The notes beneath the pieces are model-generated. The model had not been told where the DNA came from. It saw only the letters and a program-made list of their open reading frames with translations, and did no database searches. From NCBI GenBank assembly GCA_022571175.1, contig JACZYI010000118.1:1-6088 (forward strand): DNA of 6,088 bases, given 5' to 3'. The stretch comes from Pseudomonadota bacterium. Lineage in GTDB: Bacteria > Pseudomonadota > Alphaproteobacteria > Sphingomonadales > SMXR01. The translations under genes were made by a program, and so were the position numbers. Positions 1-6,088 of this stretch are shown piece after piece; positions within the stretch are counted from its first letter, which is position 1, and each line of letters begins with the position of its first letter.

Positions 1-1452
1 ATTCCCGGCAAAAACTACCCCGAAAGTGGCACCAGTGTGCTGATTGCAGCCAGCGCCGTGGGGGCGCTTCCCTCTTCCGATGAGGATATTGCTTTTGCAC
101 CACTCACAGCGCTTTCGGGTTGGGTTCGAACCGGGGCCATCACCAGTCTCGAGCTTACGGAAATATATTTGAAACGCATTGAAGCCATTGCCCCCCGGCT
201 GGAATGTTTTGTGATGGTGACGGCAGACCTGGCGCGTGAGGAAGCGGCCCGGGCGGACCGGGAAATCACTTCGGGAAATTATCGCGGCCCCCTCCATGGC
301 ATTCCCTATGCGGTCAAGGACCTGTTTGATACGGCCAATATTGGCACAAGCTGGGGAGCCACGCCCTATAAGAACCGCGTGCCAACAAGCGATTCAGCCG
401 TGGTGGAAAAGTTGCGCGAAGCAGGCGGCGTCATGCTTGGCAAGGCCACGCTCGGTGCCTTGGCCTATGGCGACATCTGGTGGGGCGGCAAGACCCGAAA
501 CCCCTGGAATCTGGAAGAGGGTTCTTCGGGCTCAAGTGCCGGACCAGCATCAGCCACCGCAGCGGGCTTGTGCGGATTTTCCATTGGCACCGAGACTCTG
601 GGCTCCATTGTCTCGCCCTCCAACCGATGTGGCACCACCGGACTTCGCCCCACCTTTGGCCGGGTCTCCCGCAGGGGGGCCATGGCCTTATGCTGGACCC
701 TCGACAAGGCAGGCCCCATATGCCGATCAGTAGAGGATACGGCGTTGGTACTGGCTGCCATTCAGGGTCGGGATGACGGTGATCCCTCCTCCATTTCCCA
801 AGGCTTCCGCTATGACGGTAATGCGCCTTTGCAGGATATGCGGGTTGGATTTCTGCCCGCCGCCTTTGAGGATGACGGAGGCGCAACCGAGATCGACAAA
901 AACGCACTCCGGGCTGCGCGCGATCTTGGATTGAATCTGGTGGAACTGTCCCTGCCCGACCTGCCCTATGGCATATTGGTGCAGCAATTATTGGCAGAAG
1001 CAGCGGCATCCTTTGAGGAACTGACCTTGTCTGACCGGGATGATTTGATGGTCTGGCAGGAGTCCCGCGCCTGGCCCAATAGTTTTCGCACCGTGCGTTT
1101 TCTCTCAGCCGTTGATCTGGTGAATATCGATCGTTTCCGCCGTCAGGTGATGGGCATTATGGATGAAGTTTTCTCCCAAGTGGATGCCTTGATCGGCCCC
1201 AATTTCGCCCAGTCCATGCTGACCATAACCAATTTCACCGGGCAGCCGCAATTGGCCTTGAGGGCCGGATTTTTCGATTCTCCCTCCCGCACCGGGTTTG
1301 GAAATGGTGATGGCGCCGATGATCGGCCTACATATTCCGTACCGCAGTCCTTCTCGGTCTGGGCGCCCTTGTTTGAGGAAGGCAATGCGCTGCGGGTTGG
1401 ACTGGCACTGGAACAAGCTTTGGGCGTGGTGAACCGGAGACCTAGTCTCTAG
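1..1452 (+). CDS. Amidase-signature family hydrolase (5'-truncated by window edge)
   Basis: Amidase-signature (AS) serine hydrolase, expected to cleave an amide bond; the substrate cannot be read from sequence. The frame is open from base 1, and a GTG at 37 is only an internal in-frame codon, so the true start lies upstream. Counting residues from that GTG, the catalytic set is complete: Lys94 in GIPYAVKDLFD (codon 316-318), cis-Ser166 in GSSGSSAGPA (532-534) and nucleophile Ser190 in GTETLGSIVSP (604-606). The 24-residue Ser-Ser spacing matches the family. The SSAGPA and TETLGS variants place it in an AS subgroup distinct from GatA, which usually has SSGGSA and TDTGGS. Such proteins often run to 500-600 residues and may carry an export signal, so a few dozen N-terminal residues, possibly including a signal peptide, are probably missing (inference). 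It converges on trmJ and ends in TAG, overlapping it by 11 bp. It is not part of the minus-strand operon, and its promoter is outside the window. Confidence 0.9.
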   Translation: MPGKNYPESGTSVLIAASAVGALPSSDEDIAFAPLTALSGWVRTGAITSLELTEIYLKRIEAIAPRLECFVMVTADLAREEAARADREITSGNYRGPLHGIPYAVKDLFDTANIGTSWGATPYKNRVPTSDSAVVEKLREAGGVMLGKATLGALAYGDIWWGGKTRNPWNLEEGSSGSSAGPASATAAGLCGFSIGTETLGSIVSPSNRCGTTGLRPTFGRVSRRGAMALCWTLDKAGPICRSVEDTALVLAAIQGRDDGDPSSISQGFRYDGNAPLQDMRVGFLPAAFEDDGGATEIDKNALRAARDLGLNLVELSLPDLPYGILVQQLLAEAAASFEELTLSDRDDLMVWQESRAWPNSFRTVRFLSAVDLVNIDRFRRQVMGIMDEVFSQVDALIGPNFAQSMLTITNFTGQPQLALRAGFFDSPSRTGFGNGDGADDRPTYSVPQSFSVWAPLFEEGNALRVGLALEQALGVVNRRPSL

Positions 1453-2179
1453 AATCAGGTTTGCGCACTAGAGACTTGATGACTCCGCGCATGGTCTGGA
1501 TTTGCTGTGATGTGAGCCCCGCATGCTGGAAAATGTTCCTGACAGTGCGGACCAGCACGGATTTTCGTTCATCGGGCCTGAAATAACCGCGCGCATCAAG
1601 TTCATCTTCAATATGACCAAAAAGTCCCTGCAATTCCTGTTTTGTGGCAGCAGATTCAAAATTCTCGCTGATCTCACTCTTGCCCTGGGCACGGAAATAT
1701 TCATAGGCGTAGATAATCACCGCCTGAGACAGGTTGAGCGAAGAAAATTTCGGGTTAACCGGTATGCACAAGACCGTATCGGCCAGCGCCATATCATCAT
1801 TGGTGAGGCCTGATCTCTCTGGCCCGAACAGGATGCCAACGCGCTCATTATGCTCGATAATGGTGAGACTTTCTGCAGCAGCCTCTTGCGCGTTGACCAC
1901 GCGCTTGACCATTTCGCGGGTGCGGATGGTGGCGGCAAAGACCCTGTTCAGATCAGCAACCGCCTGATCGAGCGTTTCAAAGGTTTTTGCCCGGTCCAGA
2001 ACTTCATCAGCGCCGGCAGCGGCGGGGCCAGCATCAGGATTTGGCCAGCCATCACGCGGAGCCACCAGGCGCATTTCCGAGAGGCCAAAATTGAGCATGG
2101 CGCGGGCGGTCTTTCCGATATTCTCGCCCAGTTGCGGATGCACCAGGATGATGACGGGCTGGCTGATTATCTCACTCAT
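1442..2179 (-). CDS. trmJ: tRNA (cytidine/uridine-32-2'-O)-methyltransferase TrmJ
   Basis: SPOUT-class, SAM-dependent RNA methyltransferase predicted to 2'-O-methylate nucleotide 32 in the tRNA anticodon loop. Counting from the ATG at 2179 (245 residues), motif 1 is PQLGENIGKTARAMLNFGL near residues 15-33, with the conserved Arg26 that corresponds to the catalytic arginine of the family. IRTRE lies near 85-89. The knot motifs are ILFGPERSGLTNDD (116-129) and IPVNPKFSSLNLSQAV (139-154), which form the trefoil SAM pocket. A helical C-terminal extension (about 175-240) is typical of TrmJ. A TTG at 2188 would add three residues, but the ATG is preferred: a weak GGA lies 9 nt before it, whereas the TTG has GGA directly adjacent. 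It sits 5 nt after the cysS stop and is the last gene of the operon. The stop is TAG. A generic TrmH-family methyltransferase of another specificity is the main alternative. Confidence 0.9.
   Translation of the reverse strand: MSEIISQPVIILVHPQLGENIGKTARAMLNFGLSEMRLVAPRDGWPNPDAGPAAAGADEVLDRAKTFETLDQAVADLNRVFAATIRTREMVKRVVNAQEAAAESLTIIEHNERVGILFGPERSGLTNDDMALADTVLCIPVNPKFSSLNLSQAVIIYAYEYFRAQGKSEISENFESAATKQELQGLFGHIEDELDARGYFRPDERKSVLVRTVRNIFQHAGLTSQQIQTMRGVIKSLVRKPDSRD
1444..1476. repeat. 9-bp perfect inverted repeat at the convergent gene junction
   Basis: AGTCTCTAG at 1444-1452 is the exact reverse complement of CTAGAGACT at 1468-1476, with a 15-nt loop. The left arm contains the amidase stop codon and the whole element lies inside the 3' end of trmJ. 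Either transcript could fold it. It is AU-rich for a terminator and has no U tract on either side, so a role as a bidirectional terminator is only a possibility; it may equally act as a 3'-end stabilising hairpin or be chance. Confidence 0.35.
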
Positions 2180-2184
2180 GGGTG

Positions 2185-3516
2185 TCAATCCGCACGCCGC
2201 CAGCCGGTGCCCGTTGCGCTGTCTTCCAGGATGATGCCCTGAGATGTGAGATTGTCCCGGATATCATCCGCCTTAGAAAAGTCACCGGATTTGCGGGCTT
2301 CAATGCGTTCAGCTATGAGCTTTTCCACCTCGTCTGCAAATATTTCATCACTGCCTGCACTCTGGAACCAGCCTGCAGCGCTGGCCGTCAGTAGCCCCAT
2401 GAAATTAGCTCCGGCCTTAAGCTCAGCAGCGGTCTCGGGCTTTGCCAGTGCCTCAAGCGCGGCCAGGGCCTTGGGGGTATTCAGGTCATCTTCGAGTGCC
2501 GTTATCAAGGTTTCCGGCACCTCTGCAGCCTCAACCTCGGCGGTCAAGCGGTACCAGCGATCAAGACGGCGTTTTTGCTCGGCCACCAGTGCGCGGTTAA
2601 AATCTAGAGGTTGGCGATAATGCGCGGACAAGAGTGTGAGACGCAAAGCTTCGCCAGGAAAGCTCTTCAGTAAATCACGGACGGTCTCAATGTTGCCCTC
2701 TGATTTGGACATTTTCTCGCCCGTCATCTGCAACATGCCATTATGAATCCAATAGCGCGCAAAAGGTACGCCGTGGGCACATTCAGATTGCGCTATTTCA
2801 TTTTCATGATGGGGAAAGACCAGATCAAGCCCTCCTGCGTGGATGTCGATGGTCTTGCCCAGATGCTTGGCAATCATGCAGGAACATTCCAGATGCCATC
2901 CAGGACGACCCCGACCATAGGGACCATCCCAACCCGGCTGGTCATCGCTGGATGGTTTCCAGAGAACAAAATCTGCCGGGTCTTTTTTATAAGGTGCTAC
3001 TTCAATCCGCGCGCCTGCCAGAATTTCATCGCTGCTGTTCCCCGAAAGTCGTCCATAATTTTTCATCGAAGGCACATGAAAAAGAACATGGCCTTCTGCT
3101 TCATAGGCATGGCCTTTTTCAATCAGGGTCTCCATCATAGCAAACATTTCCGGCAGGGTTTCGGTGGCTTTCGGGGTGGCATCGGGAGGTAAGGCCAGAA
3201 GCGCTGCCATATCTTCGCTGTAGGACTGACTGAAATAATCGGCCACCTCGGAGATATCTTTGTTTTCCTCCGCGGCGCGCTTCATGATCTTGTCGTCAAT
3301 ATCGGTGATATTCGCAACCAGCTTCACATGTTCCGCGCCATAACTGTGGCGCAGCAATCGATAGAGCATATCGAAGGCCACTACCGGTCTGGCATTTCCT
3401 ATATGGGCATAATCATAAACCGTTGGTCCACATACATAAATTCCGATATTCTTGGGATCAATCGGTTCAAATTCCTGCTTTTTGCGGGTGAGTGTATTTT
3501 GGAGGACCAGAGTCAC
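2185..3516 (-). CDS. cysS: Cysteinyl-tRNA synthetase (CysRS)
   Basis: Class I aminoacyl-tRNA synthetase that activates cysteine with ATP and charges tRNA-Cys in the cytoplasm. The 443-residue protein is full length compared with about 461 in E. coli. The Rossmann catalytic domain carries HIGN (residues 38-41, in TVYDYAHIGNAR) and KMSKS (268-272, in GEKMSKSEGN). The four expected zinc ligands that recognise the cysteine thiol are all present: Cys29 (YVCGPT), Cys211 (HLECSCM), His236 and Glu240 (PHHENEIAQSE). The C-terminal tRNA-binding part ends with the family-typical GIILEDSATGTGWRR. The start is GTG at 3516, overlapping the gltX stop as GTGA; a GGTGAG Shine-Dalgarno-like stretch lies 5 nt upstream. 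The stop is TGA at 2187-2185. It is the third gene of the nadE-gltX-cysS-trmJ operon. No key residue is missing and the identification is secure. Confidence 0.98.
   Translation of the reverse strand: MTLVLQNTLTRKKQEFEPIDPKNIGIYVCGPTVYDYAHIGNARPVVAFDMLYRLLRHSYGAEHVKLVANITDIDDKIMKRAAEENKDISEVADYFSQSYSEDMAALLALPPDATPKATETLPEMFAMMETLIEKGHAYEAEGHVLFHVPSMKNYGRLSGNSSDEILAGARIEVAPYKKDPADFVLWKPSSDDQPGWDGPYGRGRPGWHLECSCMIAKHLGKTIDIHAGGLDLVFPHHENEIAQSECAHGVPFARYWIHNGMLQMTGEKMSKSEGNIETVRDLLKSFPGEALRLTLLSAHYRQPLDFNRALVAEQKRRLDRWYRLTAEVEAAEVPETLITALEDDLNTPKALAALEALAKPETAAELKAGANFMGLLTASAAGWFQSAGSDEIFADEVEKLIAERIEARKSGDFSKADDIRDNLTSQGIILEDSATGTGWRRAD
3513..3516 (-). other. gltX/cysS GTGA stop-start overlap
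   Basis: The gltX stop TGA (3515-3513) shares bases with the cysS start GTG (3516-3514). This fixes the GTG as the likely cysS start and implies translational coupling. Confidence 0.85.
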
Positions 3517-4850
3517 GCGGTCTCACCCGCCAGTCTTTTTTCAACCTTTTCACGCCCGATCAAAGGCAACAGAACCGCAAGTTCAGGGCCTTTGGTCTTG
3601 CCCGTCAGAGCCAGCCGCAGAGGCATAAAAAGTTCACGCCCCCTGGCTCCGGTCTGCTCAGAAATTTTACCGGTCCATTGCTGCCAGCTATCGCCATCCA
3701 GATCGCCATCGGGCAATAGGCCGAGAGCAGCTCGGGCAAATGTCTCATCTTCAATCATGGGCTCCACTTCACCATGGATGATCAACCACCAGTTATTGAC
3801 CTCATCCAGTTTTCTCAAATTTGGCCTGACTGCATTCCAGAACTCTTCGTCACAGCCCTCAATTGAAATACGGTCCTCAACGTCTACAAAAGATGTCATA
3901 TGCAAGATTTTTGCGTTGAGCGTGTAAAGCTCCTTAACATCAAATTTTGTGGATTTCCGGGCGAATTTGGAAAAATCAAAACTCTCAATCAAAGACTGGA
4001 TGTCGGTGCCGGGCTCAATAGCTTCTGATGTGCCGAGATGCGCCAACATGCTGATCAGAGACATCATCTCAAGGCCTTCCTCATCACGTAATTGGCCAAT
4101 GGCAAGAGCCCCTTCTCGTTTTGAGAGGCCGCCACCATCCAGCGCGGTCAGAAGAGAAAAATGGGCGAAGACTGGCGCTGCTCCACCGAGCGCCTCGAAA
4201 ATCTGGATCTGCACACCCGAATTTGTCACATGATCCTCGCCCCGAACCACATGGCTGATGTTCATATCAATATCGTCTACCACCGAGGGGAGCGTATAAA
4301 GATAACTGCCATCACCCCGTATGAGAATGGGGTCGGAAACGCTCGCAAGATCAATGGAGACCGGCCCCCGGATCAAATCGTCAAATTCGATACGTCCAGG
4401 CAGGTTTAGTTTGAAACGCCAATGGGGGGTTCGGCCTTCCTGCTCATAGGCCCTGGTCTGATCTTCACTGAGCCCCAGCGCTTCGCGGTCATAAACCGGT
4501 GGTTTGTGGCGCGCCAGTTGAATTTTCCGTTTTAAGTCAAGCTCTTCCGGTGTTTCATAACAAGCATAAAGCCTGCCCTCCGCTTTGAGCTTTTCGGCAG
4601 CCTCATCATAAAGATCAAAGCGCTCAGATTGTTTGTAAGTTTGATCAGGGCTCAGTCCGAGCCAGTCCAGATCCTTCTTGATCGATTGGCTGAACTCCTC
4701 TTTGGAGCGCTCCCTGTCCGTATCATCAAGGCGCAGGATAAATTTACCGCCTTCGCGTTTGGCAAAAAGCCAGTTGATAAGGGCGGCACGAATGTTTCCC
4801 ACATGCAAATGCCCGGTTGGGCTGGGTGCGAATCTGACAATCACACTCAT
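3513..4850 (-). CDS. gltX: Glutamyl-tRNA synthetase (GluRS)
   Basis: Class I aminoacyl-tRNA synthetase that charges tRNA-Glu with glutamate. Many alphaproteobacteria also use a GluRS to make Glu-tRNA-Gln for the GatCAB amidotransferase. The 445-residue protein opens with RFAPSPTGHLHVGNIRAAL (HIGH motif as HVGN, residues 16-19), followed by LRLDDTDRERS and SHVVRGEDHVTNS (199-211). The KMSKS loop reads GGGLSKREGAL (239-249), with Gly in place of the usual first Lys. The CxC...C zinc motif of E. coli GluRS is absent; only Cys97 remains in YACYETPEELDLKR, a pattern I associate with alphaproteobacterial enzymes. The rest is a helical anticodon-binding region. Start ATG overlaps the nadE stop (ATGA), with a strong AGAGGA ribosome site 6 nt upstream. 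The stop TGA overlaps the cysS start. Alphaproteobacteria often carry two gltX paralogues; which one this is, and its tRNA preference, cannot be settled here. Confidence 0.97.
   Translation of the reverse strand: MSVIVRFAPSPTGHLHVGNIRAALINWLFAKREGGKFILRLDDTDRERSKEEFSQSIKKDLDWLGLSPDQTYKQSERFDLYDEAAEKLKAEGRLYACYETPEELDLKRKIQLARHKPPVYDREALGLSEDQTRAYEQEGRTPHWRFKLNLPGRIEFDDLIRGPVSIDLASVSDPILIRGDGSYLYTLPSVVDDIDMNISHVVRGEDHVTNSGVQIQIFEALGGAAPVFAHFSLLTALDGGGLSKREGALAIGQLRDEEGLEMMSLISMLAHLGTSEAIEPGTDIQSLIESFDFSKFARKSTKFDVKELYTLNAKILHMTSFVDVEDRISIEGCDEEFWNAVRPNLRKLDEVNNWWLIIHGEVEPMIEDETFARAALGLLPDGDLDGDSWQQWTGKISEQTGARGRELFMPLRLALTGKTKGPELAVLLPLIGREKVEKRLAGETA
3522..3527 (-). promoter_or_regulatory. 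Ribosome binding site of cysS
   Basis: GGTGAG on the minus strand lies 5 nt before the GTG start, inside the end of gltX. It is an imperfect Shine-Dalgarno match that supports the non-ATG start. Confidence 0.55.
4847..4850 (-). other. nadE/gltX ATGA stop-start overlap
   Basis: The nadE stop TGA (4849-4847) and the gltX start ATG (4850-4848) share bases, a standard translational-coupling junction that ties gltX to the upstream nadE. Confidence 0.85.
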
Positions 4851-6070
4851 TTTTCTTCCTCTCCCGCTTGCACTTCCGCATTCCTGAAAGCGTTGGTAAT
4901 GGGATAGCGCCGGTCTCTGCCGAACTGGCGCTCGGTAATTTTCACGCCGGGTGGTGCCTGACGGCGTTTATATTCGGCCAGATAGACCATATGTTCAATG
5001 CGTGAAACCATACCAATGTCAAAACCCTTTGAAGCCACATTATCCACCGATAAATCATCTTCAACCAGACCTTTCAATATTTCATCGAGAATATCATAGG
5101 GCGGCAGGCTGTCCTGATCAGTTTGGTTTGCCCGAAGTTCAGCCGTGGGAGCCTTGGTGATAATATTGGCGGGAATAACCGGACCGTCAGGCCCCAGAGC
5201 GCCTGGACATTTTTGTTTGTTTCGCCATTTGGAAAGTTCATAAACCGTTGTTTTATAAACGTCTTTCAAAACGGCAAAACCACCACACAAATCGCCATAA
5301 AGGGTCGAATAGCCAACCGAAAACTCTGACTTGTTGCCGGTGGCAATGACCATATGGCCAAATTTGTTGGAAAGAGCCATCAGCAGGATGCCACGAATGC
5401 GGGCCTGGATATTTTCTTCAGTAGAGTCCGGTTCCTGGCCCTCAAAGGTATCTGCAAGCACCTCTGAAAAACTGCCAACCATGGATTCAATGGGAATTAT
5501 TTCATAAGAAATTCCAAGCGCACCAGCACAAGCTTCGGCATCGATCAGACTGTCCTCAGAAGTATAGCGCGACGGCATCATCACGGCCTGCACATTTCCC
5601 GGCCCAAGTGCATCAACTGCCAGGGCGGCTGTGAGCGCACTGTCAACACCGCCCGAAAGCCCGATCAGGACACCGGGGAAATTATTCTTCCTCACATAAT
5701 CCCGGAGACCCAGCACCAGCGCTGCATAATAAATATCCGGGGCCTTCAACCCCTCTGCCATAGATCCTTCGGGCGCTGTCAGTTGACCCAGAGACAATTC
5801 CACATGGACAAGGCCTTCTTCAAACGGGGCAAGCCGGGCAACAATCTTACCAGACCCATTTGCGGCAAAAGAGGTGCCGTCAAAAACAAGCTCATCCTGC
5901 CCACCCACCTGATTGACAAAAATCATTGGCAACCCTGATTCAACCACCCGGGCTAGGGCATGATTGATACGGTCTTCAGGCTTGTCGGCAGCATAGGGTG
6001 AGCCATGAGGGGCAATCAGAATTTCTGCGCCCTCCGATTTCAAATGCGCCACCACATCCGGGAACCACAT
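4847..6070 (-). CDS. nadE: Glutamine-dependent NAD+ synthetase, C-terminal part (5'-truncated)
   Basis: Last step of NAD+ synthesis: ATP-dependent amidation of nicotinic acid adenine dinucleotide, with ammonia from glutamine. The visible 407 residues hold the end of the nitrilase-like glutaminase domain (1 to about 95, including NQVGGQDELVFDGTSF at 53-68) and the whole synthetase domain. The latter has the ATP-pyrophosphatase P-loop SGGVDS (139-144), ATGNKSEFSVGYSTLYGD (243-260), NIITKAPTAELRANQTDQD (302-320) and the typical end RRQAPPGVKITERQFGRDRRYP. Full-length members have about 550 residues, so some 130-150 are missing at the N-terminus. The ATG at 6070 is almost certainly not the start: homology continues upstream through TCED (6082-6071), which contains the expected catalytic Cys (TGC, 6079-6077). 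An in-frame TAG at 6085-6083 then breaks the frame. The gene is either edge-truncated with a sequence error or genuinely disrupted. It is the first visible gene of the operon and overlaps gltX by 4 bp. Confidence 0.95.
   Translation of the reverse strand: MWFPDVVAHLKSEGAEILIAPHGSPYAADKPEDRINHALARVVESGLPMIFVNQVGGQDELVFDGTSFAANGSGKIVARLAPFEEGLVHVELSLGQLTAPEGSMAEGLKAPDIYYAALVLGLRDYVRKNNFPGVLIGLSGGVDSALTAALAVDALGPGNVQAVMMPSRYTSEDSLIDAEACAGALGISYEIIPIESMVGSFSEVLADTFEGQEPDSTEENIQARIRGILLMALSNKFGHMVIATGNKSEFSVGYSTLYGDLCGGFAVLKDVYKTTVYELSKWRNKQKCPGALGPDGPVIPANIITKAPTAELRANQTDQDSLPPYDILDEILKGLVEDDLSVDNVASKGFDIGMVSRIEHMVYLAEYKRRQAPPGVKITERQFGRDRRYPITNAFRNAEVQAGEEEK
4857..4862 (-). promoter_or_regulatory. 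Ribosome binding site of gltX
   Basis: AGAGGA on the minus strand, 6 nt before the gltX ATG, in a purine-rich run that also encodes the EEEK tail of NadE. This is the strongest Shine-Dalgarno sequence in the window and confirms the gltX start. Confidence 0.75.
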
Positions 6071-6088
6071 ATCTTCGCAGGTCTATAA
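6071..6088 (-). other. nadE continuation with in-frame TAG at the window edge
   Basis: Read on the minus strand in the nadE frame, these 18 bases give Leu, stop (TAG 6085-6083), Thr, Cys, Glu, Asp. TCED followed by MWFPD is the catalytic-cysteine segment of the glutaminase domain, so coding homology extends past the ATG at 6070, and the TAG interrupts what should be continuous coding sequence. Confidence 0.75.

Noticed and set aside
37..39. GTG at 37 as the amidase start
   Set aside because: The frame is open to base 1, and the upstream codons (IPGKNYPESG...) resemble the N-terminal region of the family, so the gene continues off the left edge.
431..1009. 192-codon minus-strand open frame within the amidase gene
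   Set aside because: It is rich in Arg, Pro, His and Trp with no recognisable motif and lies opposite a well-conserved coding sequence, so it is a shadow frame.
1..1452. Amidase as GatA of the GatCAB amidotransferase, linked to the GluRS gene
   Set aside because: The signature is SSAGPA/TETLGS rather than SSGGSA/TDTGGS, no gatC or gatB is adjacent, and the gene is on the opposite strand from gltX.
2186..2188. TTG at 2188 as the trmJ start
   Set aside because: It has no properly spaced ribosome site, while the ATG three codons later sits just after the cysS stop with a weak GGA 9 nt upstream.
3328..3927. 199-codon plus-strand open frame spanning the cysS/gltX junction
   Set aside because: It lies opposite two secure synthetase genes, has serine-rich low-information sequence and shows no domain.
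6083..6085. TAG in nadE as a recoded sense codon (amber reassignment or pyrrolysine)
   Set aside because: TAG ends both trmJ and the amidase at the expected family lengths, no recoding signal is visible, and the site is a few bases from the sequence end, where errors are common.

Overview
The window looks like ordinary core chromosome from an alphaproteobacterium, possibly marine or free-living, with GC a little above 50% by eye. The family types support this. The GluRS has the alphaproteobacterial sequence style, with a CYET...LPP-like VYDRxAL segment and an LSKR motif. TrmJ carries the PQLGENIG signature. NadE is the glutamine-dependent two-domain type. The lineage call is inference from remembered family features, not from a search.

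Layout: one convergent gene on the + strand occupies the left fifth, and a tightly packed minus-strand operon fills the rest. From left to right: (1) positions 1-1452, +, a 5'-truncated amidase-signature hydrolase with an intact Lys/cis-Ser/Ser triad. (2) positions 1442-2179, -, trmJ, a SPOUT tRNA 2'-O-methyltransferase for position 32. (3) positions 2185-3516, -, cysS, cysteinyl-tRNA synthetase. (4) positions 3513-4850, -, gltX, glutamyl-tRNA synthetase. (5) positions 4847 to the right edge, -, nadE, glutamine-dependent NAD+ synthetase, lacking its N-terminal part.

The minus-strand order of transcription is nadE > gltX > cysS > trmJ. Junctions are an ATGA overlap (nadE/gltX), a GTGA overlap (gltX/cysS) and a 5-nt gap (cysS/trmJ), so this is very probably one translationally coupled operon. 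Three of the four products act on tRNA (two class I aminoacyl-tRNA synthetases and an anticodon-loop methyltransferase), and NadE supplies NAD+. The operon promoter lies outside the window. The amidase converges on trmJ, and the two genes overlap by 11 bp at their 3' ends, inside a 9-bp perfect inverted repeat. No non-coding stretch longer than a few bases exists apart from the edge, and I see no RNA gene, mobile element, CRISPR array or attachment site.

The one real anomaly is at the right edge. The nadE reading frame meets an in-frame TAG at 6083-6085, two codons before the codon for the expected glutaminase catalytic cysteine. A sequence-end error or frameshift is the simplest explanation. 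I find no convincing undescribed system in this window.
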